Source of the DNA: Treponema sp.
GTDB lineage: Bacteria; Spirochaetota; Spirochaetia; Treponematales; Treponemataceae
Assembly: GCA_016296205.1 (NCBI GenBank)
Contig: JAEDJS010000016.1
Location: 1 to 34,648, forward strand
DNA length: 34,648 bases
Direction of reading: 5' to 3'
In this document: one piece after another, positions 8,278 to 14,873 of the stretch
Layout of the letters: each line of letters starts with the position of its first letter
How positions within the stretch are numbered: position 1 is the stretch's first letter
Made by a program: the position numbers and the translations under genes
The notes under the pieces: model-generated
What the model saw: the letters and a program-made list of their open reading frames with translations, nothing else
Told to the model about the DNA's origin: nothing
The model's database searches: none

Positions 8278-9858
8278 TTATTTTTTTCCAAAAAGACTTT
8301 TAATTCTTGAAAAAATTGATTTCTTTTTTTGTTCAACCTGTTTAGCAACCGGCTTATAAGTTGAATTTGATTTCTTATTCATATTTCTTTTCTGTGATTT
8401 TGCAGATTTCTTCTGACTGTAACCTGAAGAATTTGAAGTACCTGAATATTTTTCTCTGTAATACTTCATGCGTTCTTCACTTGTCATTTTGCTTAAATCA
8501 ACATTGTCTTTAAACTTCTTTTCTTCTTCAGAGTAAACACGGCGGTCACGTTTATATTCACTTGCTTTTCCAGAATTTTTCTCTGAATACCGGCCCTTTC
8601 CTTTTTTGTGACTTGATTTGTTTCTGGAATTATACTGCTCCTGTTTTTTCTTACCGTAATCACTTTTGTCATTGTAACTTTCGTGATAAGAATCAAGCTT
8701 AATGTAAACATCTCTGGACTTGTCTTCTGCCATCATTTCACTGGAAGCAACACGGCTTGGAATTGTTTTTTCTACATATCGCTCAATTGCCGGAAGACTG
8801 TAAACATCTTTTTCTGAACAGAAAGTATATGCAATTCCACTTTTTCCAGCTCGTGCAGTTCGTCCAATACGGTGAACATAATTGTCAGCTTCGTTTGGAA
8901 GGTCATAGTTGATTACCATTGCCAGATCATCAACATCAATTCCCCTGGCAGCAACATCGGTTGCAACAAGGCACTTAATCTGACCTTTTTTAAAACTGTC
9001 CATAATTGCAAGACGCTTTTTCTGTGGAAGATCCCCGATAAGGTATTCACTTGTAATGCCGTTAATCTTAAGTCTTTTTGAAATAATTTCACAACTCTTT
9101 TTTGTATTGCAGAAGATAATAAGACTTGCAGGATTTTCTTTTGAAATAATTCCCACAAGCAGACTCATTTTATCATTTGAAGAAACGTGGAGAACTTCCT
9201 GATTGATTGCATCAACTGTAACTGTATCCGGGTCGATTGTTATTTCTACTGGATTGCGTGTATATTCCCATGCAAGGTTTTTAACGTAGCTGTCCAATGT
9301 GGCGCTAAACAGATATGTTTCACGCTTTTCACTGACAGGAAGAACTTTAAGAAGTTTACGCAAATCAGGATAAAATCCCATGTCAAACATACGATCTGCT
9401 TCATCAAGAACAAGATAACCTGTATTGCTGAGATCCATCTGATGACCTTCATTAAGATCGATAATGCGACCTGGAGTTCCAATAATAAAATCAACACCCT
9501 TCTTTAATGCAGCAACCTGTCTGTCATAACCAACACCGCCATAAAAGCTTGCAACTTTAAGGTCTGTTGAACTCAAAAGAATTTTTGCTTCTTCTTCTAC
9601 CTGAACGGCAAGTTCACGAGTTGGAACCATAACAAGTACTTTTTTGCCTTTTGATTTTTCATTAGATAAAATCTGGGAAATAACACCAATCAAATATGCA
9701 GCAGTTTTACCAGTTCCTGTCTGAGACTGAACATAAAGGTCTCTTCCTTCCATTGCTGCCTGGATAACTTTTTCCTGAACAGGAGTTGCTTCTACATAAC
9801 CTGCACTTTCTATTCCCTTTAAAAGTGCTTCATTCAAACTAAAATCTGTAAATTTCAT
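8278..9858 (-). CDS. DEAD-box ATP-dependent RNA helicase
   Basis: A 526-residue helicase with all core motifs: Q motif region EATPVQEKVI, motif I SQTGTGKT (45-52), PTRELA (79-84), TPGR, DEAD in LDEADRMFDMGF (152-155), SAT, RGIDVDD and HRIGRTARAG. It resembles the RhlE/CsdA group that unwinds structured RNA in ribosome assembly and RNA decay. After the core (~residue 385) follows a ~140-residue Lys/Ser/Tyr-rich tail, probably disordered and RNA-binding, ending in IFSRIKSLFGKK, which can form a basic amphipathic helix. There is no SD before the ATG (TACTGCCAAATG); a -10-like TAAACT sits 9 bases upstream, suggesting a nearly leaderless mRNA. It is the first gene of the leftward block and is divergent from the RlmK-like gene. 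Confidence 0.95.
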   Translation of the reverse strand: MKFTDFSLNEALLKGIESAGYVEATPVQEKVIQAAMEGRDLYVQSQTGTGKTAAYLIGVISQILSNEKSKGKKVLVMVPTRELAVQVEEEAKILLSSTDLKVASFYGGVGYDRQVAALKKGVDFIIGTPGRIIDLNEGHQMDLSNTGYLVLDEADRMFDMGFYPDLRKLLKVLPVSEKRETYLFSATLDSYVKNLAWEYTRNPVEITIDPDTVTVDAINQEVLHVSSNDKMSLLVGIISKENPASLIIFCNTKKSCEIISKRLKINGITSEYLIGDLPQKKRLAIMDSFKKGQIKCLVATDVAARGIDVDDLAMVINYDLPNEADNYVHRIGRTARAGKSGIAYTFCSEKDVYSLPAIERYVEKTIPSRVASSEMMAEDKSRDVYIKLDSYHESYNDKSDYGKKKQEQYNSRNKSSHKKGKGRYSEKNSGKASEYKRDRRVYSEEEKKFKDNVDLSKMTSEERMKYYREKYSGTSNSSGYSQKKSAKSQKRNMNKKSNSTYKPVAKQVEQKKKSIFSRIKSLFGKK

Positions 9859-9867
9859 TTGGCAGTA

Positions 9868-9873
9868 AGTTTA
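9868..9873 (-). promoter_or_regulatory. -10 element for the DEAD-box helicase gene
   Basis: The minus strand reads TAAACT, the same hexamer as the rpsT -10, ending 9 bases before the helicase ATG at 9858. The 17-base-upstream hexamer, TATACT, is a weak -35. The site overlaps the -35 of the opposite promoter (9870-9875), so the two promoters may exclude each other. Confidence 0.5.
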
Positions 9874-9898
9874 CCATTTTTTTAAAAAATAGTATAGT
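9870..9898 (+). promoter_or_regulatory. rlmK: Promoter of the RlmK-like gene, implying a leaderless mRNA
   Basis: TTTACC, a 17-base spacer containing a T7A6 run, then TATAGT. The -10 ends at 9898 and the ATG begins at 9905, which is where transcription should start. No SD lies between them. Confidence 0.65.
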
Positions 9899-9904
9899 TA
9901 TTAT

Positions 9905-11047
9905 ATGAAGATTTTTAATCAGGAAAACCTTGAAACCATTGAAATTATCGATAAAAAAACACTAAACCAGTCGGAATTATTTAAAAACCGTTTGTCCAGA
10001 AACTATAAAAATTTAAAGAAATGGGCAAGAAAAAACCGTGTTACTTGTTACCGGATTTATGACAAAGATATTCCAGAAGTTCCACTGGCACTGGATATTT
10101 ATGAATTTCTTCCCCAGGAAGTTGAAGACAAAATCCAGGCCTCAAAATTCATTTTAAATTTCAACAGCCAAGTAAGCGCCAACACTCCTCTTGGTCTGGA
10201 GCTTACAAAACAATCAAAACAAAGAACTTATGCTGTGCTTTATCTCTACCAGCGTCCATACGAAAAAGATGAATCGGAAGAAAACAAATGGCTTGAAGTT
10301 ATGAAAAAGACTGCAGCTTCCACTTTGGAAATTCCAGAAGAAAACGTAATTTTAAAAACAAGAAAAAAATTTGACGGCAGAGATGACCAGTACTCAAAAG
10401 TTGAATCCCAACACATCGTAAAGGGAATGGTTCAGGAACAGGGGCAGCTTTTTACAGTAAATCTTTCAAGTTATGTTGATACAGGACTTTTCTTTGACAT
10501 GAGAACTCTCAGAAAAAAAATCAGGGAAGCTTCTGTTAATAAAAATGTATTGAACCTGTTCTGCTATACAGGCAGTTTTTCTGTATATGCCGCTGAAGGA
10601 AAAGCAGAAAAAGTAACCAGCGTTGATTTAAGCAACACTTATCTTGAATGGGCAAAAAGCAACATGGAATTAAACGGTTTTAATGACAGCGAAAAATACT
10701 CATACTGCCGGGGAGATACATTAAGATTTCTTAACGGAAAAATAAAAGAAAACAAAGAAAAATTTGATATAATCATTCTGGATCCGCCAACCTTTTCTAA
10801 TTCAAAGAAAAAAGACATTCTGATGGACATAAATAAAGACTGGCCATTATACGTAAACAAATGCCTTGAAATTCTTTCTCCAGAAGGTAAACTTTATTTT
10901 TCAACAAACAGCCACCGTCTGCAATTTGATTCCCAGTTAATTGATTCAAAATTCAAAGTACAGACAGAAGAAATTACAGAACAGACTATTCCGGAGGATT
11001 ACAGAAACAATAAAATACACCGGGCATTTCTGATTACTTTTAACTGA
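9905..11047 (+). CDS. rlmK: 23S rRNA (guanine-N7) methyltransferase, RlmK-like
   Basis: A 380-residue SAM-dependent methyltransferase. The N-terminal part has LKKWARKNRVTCYRIYDKD, the block that opens the RlmK half of RlmKL. The Rossmann domain has NLFCYTGSFSVYAAEGKA (motif I), VDLSNTYLEWAKSNMELNG, and ILDPPTFSNSKK, which carries the catalytic-type DPP-[TF] and is nearly identical to the RlmK signature. RlmK makes m7G2069 in 23S rRNA; in E. coli it is fused to RlmL, here it stands alone. Other members of the same fold (RlmI) modify cytosine, so the target base is an inference. The gene lacks an SD, and its -10 lies 6 bases from the ATG. It is convergent with rpmE across a palindromic repeat. 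Confidence 0.82.
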   Translation: MKIFNQENLETIEIIDKKTLNQSELFKNRLSRNYKNLKKWARKNRVTCYRIYDKDIPEVPLALDIYEFLPQEVEDKIQASKFILNFNSQVSANTPLGLELTKQSKQRTYAVLYLYQRPYEKDESEENKWLEVMKKTAASTLEIPEENVILKTRKKFDGRDDQYSKVESQHIVKGMVQEQGQLFTVNLSSYVDTGLFFDMRTLRKKIREASVNKNVLNLFCYTGSFSVYAAEGKAEKVTSVDLSNTYLEWAKSNMELNGFNDSEKYSYCRGDTLRFLNGKIKENKEKFDIIILDPPTFSNSKKKDILMDINKDWPLYVNKCLEILSPEGKLYFSTNSHRLQFDSQLIDSKFKVQTEEITEQTIPEDYRNNKIHRAFLITFN

Positions 11048-11057
11048 ATTTAAAAAT

Positions 11058-11189
11058 AAAAAAGGGTCTGTCTAATAAGTATTAATCATAGTGTCATTCC
11101 GAACTCGATTCGGAATCTTATCACTAAATATAGCGTAGATGCTGAAACTAGTTCAGCATGACAGAACTTATAGGTCAGCCCCTTTTTTT
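11058..11189. repeat. Dispersed palindromic element, copy 1 (long form)
   Basis: An AT-flanked imperfect inverted repeat. The left end AAAAAAGGGTCTGTCTAAT and the complement of the right end, AAAAAAAGGGGCTGACCTAT, match closely. Inside are two further hairpin arms, TGTCATTCCGAACTCGATTC and ATGCTGAAACTAGTTCAGCA, each self-complementary. A shorter copy lies at 22245-22336. It sits between convergent genes (RlmK-like and rpmE), and with runs of A and T at its ends it should act as a bidirectional terminator. Confidence 0.8.
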
Positions 11190-11214
11190 GCATTATGCAA
11201 CTATCAGAAACAGA

Positions 11215-11433
11215 TTATTTTGTTTCTGCAGATGGTTTGATGCCGTAGCGTTTGTTAAAGCGATCAATACGACCAGCAGTGTCAACGAGTTTCTGTTTAC
11301 CTGTAAAGAATGGGTGACATGCAGAACAAATTTCAACATGAATATCCTTTACTGTTGAACGAGTTTCGATAACATTACCGCAAACGCAAGTAATTTTTGT
11401 CATTTCGTAATTTGGATGTACATCCTTTTTCAT
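11215..11433 (-). CDS. rpmE: 50S ribosomal protein L31 (zinc-binding type)
   Basis: 72 residues with the L31 pattern: MKKDVHPNYEM at the start, Cys pair CVCGN, then CSACHPFFTGKQKLVDTAGR and the IDRFNKRYG tail. The Cys residues CxC...CxxC form the zinc site of the C+ form of L31, which bridges the subunits on the assembled ribosome. The SD is AAGGAG, 6 bases upstream. It follows rho and has its own promoter (11553-11581), whose -35 begins 4 bases after the rho stop. The long leader, ~110 bases, could carry autoregulation, as L31 leaders do in several phyla. Confidence 0.97.
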   Translation of the reverse strand: MKKDVHPNYEMTKITCVCGNVIETRSTVKDIHVEICSACHPFFTGKQKLVDTAGRIDRFNKRYGIKPSAETK

Positions 11434-11502
11434 TTATAACTCCTTTTCTTGCCCGACAATAAAGAAAACCCAGTCACCACTAGCTCCTGAAAGGTCTATC
11501 AT
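11434..11502 (-). CDS. Possible 22-codon leader ORF abutting rpmE
   Basis: Within the rpmE leader an ATG at 11502 opens a 22-codon frame with ordinary-looking codons that ends in TAA immediately before the rpmE ATG. The last codons contain the rpmE SD. Its own SD is weak (ACGGA directly before the ATG). A leader peptide coupled to rpmE is possible; a chance ORF is equally possible at this length. Confidence 0.25.
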   Translation of the reverse strand: MIDLSGASGDWVFFIVGQEKEL

Positions 11503-11552
11503 TCCGTCACTGTTAGAAATCAAATTAATGCCACAAGAAATTTAATACAATA

Positions 11553-11581
11553 TATTAACAAAAATTCAATTATTTAGTCAA
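11553..11581 (-). promoter_or_regulatory. rpmE: rpmE promoter
   Basis: The minus strand reads TTGACT, 17 bases, TTAATA (or TAATAT at 18). The context TCACTTGACTAAATAATTG is almost identical to the rpsT promoter (TCACTTGACTAAAAAATTG). Confidence 0.7.
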
Positions 11582-11585
11582 GTGA

Positions 11586-13274
11586 TTATTCAACTGCTGC
11601 AGAACCTACATTCATGCTGGCAAGGAATGCATCATTATCCTTACTTTTCTTCATGCGGTCCATAACAAGCTCAAGAATATCGGCATCTTCCATTGGATTA
11701 AGAACTTTGCGAAGAATCCACATCTTCTGAAGTTCATTTTCTGTAAGCAAAAGCTCTTCTTTTCTTGTACCGGATTTCTTAATGTTGATTGCAGGGAAAA
11801 GTCTGCGCTCTGCAAGCTTTCTGTCAAGATTGATTTCACTGTTACCGGTTCCCTTGAATTCTTCAAAGATAACTTCATCCATGCGGCTGCCAGTTTCTAT
11901 CAAAGATGTAGAAATAATTGTAAGGGATCCTCCCTCTTCAACGTTTCGTGCAGCACCAAAAAATCTTTTTGGTTTGTGCAATGCGTTTGAATCAACACCA
12001 CCACTTAAAACTTTTCCGCTTGTTGGAACTGTCTGGTTATATGCACGGGCAAGACGAGTAATTGAATCAAGAATAATTACAACATCACGCTTGTGTTCTA
12101 CAAGACGCTTAGCCTTTTCCAGAACCATTTCTGCAACCTGAACATGTCTTGAAGCCTGTTCATCAAATGTTGAAGAAATAACCTCTGCATCAATTGTACG
12201 TTCCATTTCTGTTACTTCTTCCGGACGTTCATCAATAAGAAGCACAATCATGTAAACATCAGGATTATTTGTGCGGATTGCATTTGCTATTTTCTGCATT
12301 AATGTTGTCTTACCAGCTTTTGGGGGAGCAACAATCAAAAGACGCTGACCTTTACCAATAGGACTAAAAAGATCAACAATACGTGTGCTTACTTCTGTAG
12401 AAACTGTTTCCAGCTTGAATTTTTCATTTGGATAAAGAGGTGTAAGGTTATCAAAAGGAATACGTGTCTGAGCAACTCTAGGTTCATCACCGTTAATTGT
12501 TTCTATACGCAGAAGAGCAAAAAACTTTTCGCCGGCATTAGGACTTTTTGTCTGACCATATACAGAATCACCAGTTTTAAGATTAAAAAGTCTGATCTGG
12601 GCTGGTGAAATATAAATATCATCTGAACCAGGCAGATAACTGTTCTGTGGGCTTCTTAAAAATCCATAACCATCAGGAAGAATTTCCAACGAACCGCTGG
12701 CAAAAATAATTCCACCATGTTCTGTGTGAGCTTTAAGAATTGAAAAAATCAAATCCTGTTTTTTAAGCAAAGTGATTTCGTTTTCGGCCAGTCCAAATTG
12801 AATAGCCATTTCCCGAAGTTCACCCATACCTTTCTTTGTAAGCTCGTTAATAATAAGTCTAGGTTTTGCTTCGTATTCTTCTACGTTGTCAATTCGCTGA
12901 TTTGCTTCAATTTCTGCCTTCTGCTGCTGAAAACGTTCATAATTTCTCTGGCGGGCATTGAATTTACTATTCTTATTATTGTTGTGTCTGTTCTGATTAT
13001 TGTTCCACTGTTTGCGTTCCTGGGAACCATTGTCTGATGATACTTCTGATATTTGATTTGATTCTGATTTCTGTTCCGAATTCTGAACAACCGGTGCTGT
13101 TTCTTCAATTTTTTCTGCAGGCTGCTCAACTTTTGATTCTTCTTTAACTTCTGTTGATTCAACCGGCTTTGCAGATTCTGAATTTTCTTCTGTCTTCTTT
13201 CTCGCAACTACCCTTTTTTTACGAGGCTTGACAATTTGTTCTTCGGCAGTTTCATTTAAATCTTCTGCACCCAT
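11586..13274 (-). CDS. rho: Transcription termination factor Rho with long disordered N-terminal extension
   Basis: A 562-residue Rho. Residues ~135-185 are the N-terminal helical domain (LTKKGMGELREMAIQFGL), followed by the RNA-binding cold-shock-like domain with LPDGYGFLRS. The ATPase core has Walker A APPKAGKTT (316-324), LLIDERPEEVTEM, the loop SGGVDSNALHKPKRFFGAARN and the closing RRLFPAINIKKSGTR. Rho is a hexameric RNA translocase ending untranslated or antisense transcripts. E. coli Rho has 419 residues; the excess is at the front. Residues 1-60 are Glu/Lys-rich, and ~70-125 are Asn/Gln/Arg-rich (QWNNNQNRHNNNKN), typical of a disordered RNA-binding region. The SD is AAGGA. Order is bactofilin - rho - rpmE. 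Confidence 0.97.
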   Translation of the reverse strand: MGAEDLNETAEEQIVKPRKKRVVARKKTEENSESAKPVESTEVKEESKVEQPAEKIEETAPVVQNSEQKSESNQISEVSSDNGSQERKQWNNNQNRHNNNKNSKFNARQRNYERFQQQKAEIEANQRIDNVEEYEAKPRLIINELTKKGMGELREMAIQFGLAENEITLLKKQDLIFSILKAHTEHGGIIFASGSLEILPDGYGFLRSPQNSYLPGSDDIYISPAQIRLFNLKTGDSVYGQTKSPNAGEKFFALLRIETINGDEPRVAQTRIPFDNLTPLYPNEKFKLETVSTEVSTRIVDLFSPIGKGQRLLIVAPPKAGKTTLMQKIANAIRTNNPDVYMIVLLIDERPEEVTEMERTIDAEVISSTFDEQASRHVQVAEMVLEKAKRLVEHKRDVVIILDSITRLARAYNQTVPTSGKVLSGGVDSNALHKPKRFFGAARNVEEGGSLTIISTSLIETGSRMDEVIFEEFKGTGNSEINLDRKLAERRLFPAINIKKSGTRKEELLLTENELQKMWILRKVLNPMEDADILELVMDRMKKSKDNDAFLASMNVGSAAVE

Positions 13275-13302
13275 AATTTCCGTCCTTAGATGTTTTTAGA
13301 AT

Positions 13303-13716
13303 TTATCTTGCTTCGTCTGTTTTCATAATAAGAGCATTTTTGTATTCAGAAGATGCAACGCTGAATAAATCGATATCAGGCATATTTTCAATCATAGAAA
13401 CCTGACCTTCAAATTCAACATTTTCTCCGATTCTTAACCGGGCAGTTCTGATATCACCTTTTACTTTGCTTCCATTACAAAGTTCAACTCTTTCTTTACC
13501 TTCAAGATTGCCGTTAACCTGACCAGAAACAACAATAGACTCAGCTGTAATTTTGTCAACATTACAAACCGCAGCTTTATCAATTTCAAGAGAACCTGTA
13601 GCTTTAATTGTTCCTTCAAATTTTCCAGTAATAACAAGACTGTCTGAAAATTCAAGAACGCCTTCAAATTCTGTTTCCTGACCAAAAACTGTCAGGTTTC
13701 CTGTTTCTTTTGCCAT
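13303..13716 (-). CDS. Bactofilin family cytoskeletal protein
   Basis: 137 residues with the bactofilin (DUF583) beta-helix pattern: repeats of ~16-18 residues such as GVLEFSDSLVITGKFEGTI, GSLEIDKAAVCNVDKI, SIVVSGQVNGNLEGKERVEL and SKVKGDIRTARLRIGEN. Bactofilins polymerise without nucleotide into filaments at the inner face of the membrane and set cell shape; in helical spirochaetes they are linked to body form or width. It lies 18 bases after the HU gene and 28 bases before rho, probably in one transcript. The SD before the ATG is weak. No membrane segment is visible. Confidence 0.93.
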   Translation of the reverse strand: MAKETGNLTVFGQETEFEGVLEFSDSLVITGKFEGTIKATGSLEIDKAAVCNVDKITAESIVVSGQVNGNLEGKERVELCNGSKVKGDIRTARLRIGENVEFEGQVSMIENMPDIDLFSVASSEYKNALIMKTDEAR

Positions 13717-13734
13717 AATAATTTTCTCGGATAT

Positions 13735-14052
13735 TTATTTTTCTGATTCTACGGGAATTTCCCAAAGTGATTTTTTTAAGTCCTGACCGGATCTGAAAGC
13801 TGCCACGTAATGTGGTGCTACTGATAACGATCTGCCGGTTCTAGGGTCTCTGGCCTCTTTACGGCCCTTTCTTAATCTTGGTTCAAAGGTTCCGAATCCG
13901 CGCAATTCTATAGTATTGCCGGATTTCAAGGAATCTTTTAATTGAACCAGAAGACAATCAACTACTTCCTGCACAACTTGCCTGTTTTTTACGCTGGAAG
14001 ACCGGGTTATTGCTTCAACTAAATCGAATTTTGTAACCTTTTTAGATGACAT
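13735..14052 (-). CDS. HU/IHF family DNA-binding protein
   Basis: A 105-residue nucleoid protein. After MSSKKVTKFDLVEAI the fold follows HU: the dimerisation helices VVQEVVDCLLVQLKDSLKSG, then IELRGFGTFEPRLRKGRKEARDPRTGR with the DNA-bending beta-arm RDPRTGRSLSVAPHYVAAFRSG. It binds and bends DNA as a dimer. The C-terminal tail LWEIPVESEK goes beyond the ~90-residue HU core. I use the ATG at 14052, since GGAGG lies 5 bases upstream; the GTG at 14064 is part of that SD. It lies between rpsT and the bactofilin gene. Confidence 0.93.
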   Translation of the reverse strand: MSSKKVTKFDLVEAITRSSSVKNRQVVQEVVDCLLVQLKDSLKSGNTIELRGFGTFEPRLRKGRKEARDPRTGRSLSVAPHYVAAFRSGQDLKKSLWEIPVESEK

Positions 14053-14097
14053 ACCTACCTCCACTTAAAAAACAAGCAGTGTTGCCAAATAATATAA

Positions 14098-14367
14098 TTA
14101 TTTTGCTGCGAAAGTCTTGTTGAAAAGCTTCATCATGCGGCTCTTTTTGCGTGATACAGCCTGTGCTGTCATTACGCCTTTGCGGCCAGCATTGTCAAGT
14201 TCAGATACATAAGCCTTAAGAGTTTCAGCTGCAAGGTTCTGATCTTTTTTCTGAACAGCAGCAACGTACTTTCTAGCACTTGTGTGAACTTCAGACTTAA
14301 CTGCCTTATTGCGCATGCGGCGAACTTCGCTCTGAGCATGTTTCTTTTCTGCAGATGTTTTAGCCAA
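14098..14367 (-). CDS. rpsT: 30S ribosomal protein S20, TTG start
   Basis: 89 residues, MAKTSAEKKHAQSEVRRMRNKAVKSE then a helical bundle ending in RKKSRMMKLFNKTFAAK: ordinary S20, which binds 16S rRNA early in assembly. The start codon is TTG at 14367; the ATG at 14381 is in another frame and encodes nothing S20-like. A GGGGG run upstream serves as the SD. E. coli rpsT also starts at UUG, and there the weak start is part of S20 autoregulation (established); the same logic may hold here. A good promoter lies ~25 bases upstream. Confidence 0.97.
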   Translation of the reverse strand: MAKTSAEKKHAQSEVRRMRNKAVKSEVHTSARKYVAAVQKKDQNLAAETLKAYVSELDNAGRKGVMTAQAVSRKKSRMMKLFNKTFAAK

Positions 14368-14396
14368 AGGAATACCCCCATTTAATAACTTAATAA

Positions 14397-14425
14397 AGTT
14401 TACCCCAACACAATTTTTTAGTCAA
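14397..14425 (-). promoter_or_regulatory. rpsT: rpsT promoter
   Basis: The minus strand reads TTGACT, 17 bases, TAAACT, with the start expected near 14390 and a leader of ~23 bases. It shares TCACTTGACTAAA and AATTG with the rpmE promoter. Confidence 0.75.
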
Positions 14426-14484
14426 GTGAAACAAACTGAAATCTATAATTTTTTCCATTTTCCTTTCTAATTGGCTTTTGATTA

Positions 14485-14514
14485 TTGACACAAATCCCAA
14501 AATAATAGTATTAT
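14485..14514 (+). promoter_or_regulatory. Promoter of the zinc-ribbon gene
   Basis: TTGACA, 18-base spacer, TATTAT. It is among the best sigma-70-like promoters in the window. Start expected at ~14521, the first base of a palindrome. Confidence 0.75.
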
Positions 14515-14520
14515 CTATCC

Positions 14521-14534
14521 TAATAACGTTATTA
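14521..14534 (+). promoter_or_regulatory. Palindromic operator candidate at the transcription start
   Basis: TAATAACGTTATTA is a perfect 14-base palindrome located at the predicted +1 of the zinc-ribbon gene, between the -10 and the SD. A dimeric regulator bound here would block initiation. The regulator is unknown. Confidence 0.4.
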
Positions 14535-14553
14535 AATCTATTGGAGGATTATT

Positions 14554-14727
14554 ATGGCCGGAGCCAGTAAAAACTCTCGTACTGGTAGCAGTACACAGAA
14601 ATTCTTCTGCCCTGATTGCGGTGGAGAAATTGAAATGAAAACTCTCTGCAACAATGGTAGAATCAAGAATATCGCTGAATGCCAGAAGTGCAAACGCACA
14701 GAACGCAGACCAAAAGATTTTAAATAA
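14554..14727 (+). CDS. Small zinc-ribbon protein, 57 residues
   Basis: The frame runs from ATG to TAA with GGAGG 6 bases upstream, a strong promoter, and a clear terminator after it, so it is a real single-gene unit. The protein is basic and has Cys at 19, 22, 32, 43 and 46: CPDCGGEIE, TLCNNGR and ECQKCKRTERR. CPDC plus CQKC form a classic four-Cys zinc ribbon; Cys32 is extra. The basic N-terminus (SKNSRTGSSTQK) and C-terminus (KRTERRPKDFK) suggest nucleic-acid or ribosome binding. It is not L33 or L36 by pattern. I do not recognise a named family; expression strength and neighbours (rpsT on the other strand) suggest a translation-linked role, which is inference. Confidence 0.88.
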   Translation: MAGASKNSRTGSSTQKFFCPDCGGEIEMKTLCNNGRIKNIAECQKCKRTERRPKDFK

Positions 14728-14746
14728 TATCTTTTTTTAGTTTTTC

Positions 14747-14776
14747 AAGGCTTCCCTTCAGGCGGAGGCCTTTTTT
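14747..14776 (+). terminator. Intrinsic terminator after the zinc-ribbon gene
   Basis: AAGGCTTCC pairs with GGAGGCCTT (8 of 9 positions) around an 8-base loop, followed by a run of six T. Confidence 0.85.
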
Positions 14777-14873
14777 ATTTTCTTCCATATATCTTTATAT
14801 CTTTACATTAAAAAAATCAAAACATAAAAAAAAGCCAGAAAGCAAAAAAAATTACTTACCATCATTTATTAAT

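Noticed and set aside
14053..14064. Upstream GTG start for the HU-like gene
   Set aside because: The GTG is inside the GGAGG ribosome-binding site of the better ATG at 14052.
14172..14381. An ATG-started frame overlapping rpsT
   Set aside because: It only appears because rpsT itself starts at TTG; the encoded sequence is not S20-like.
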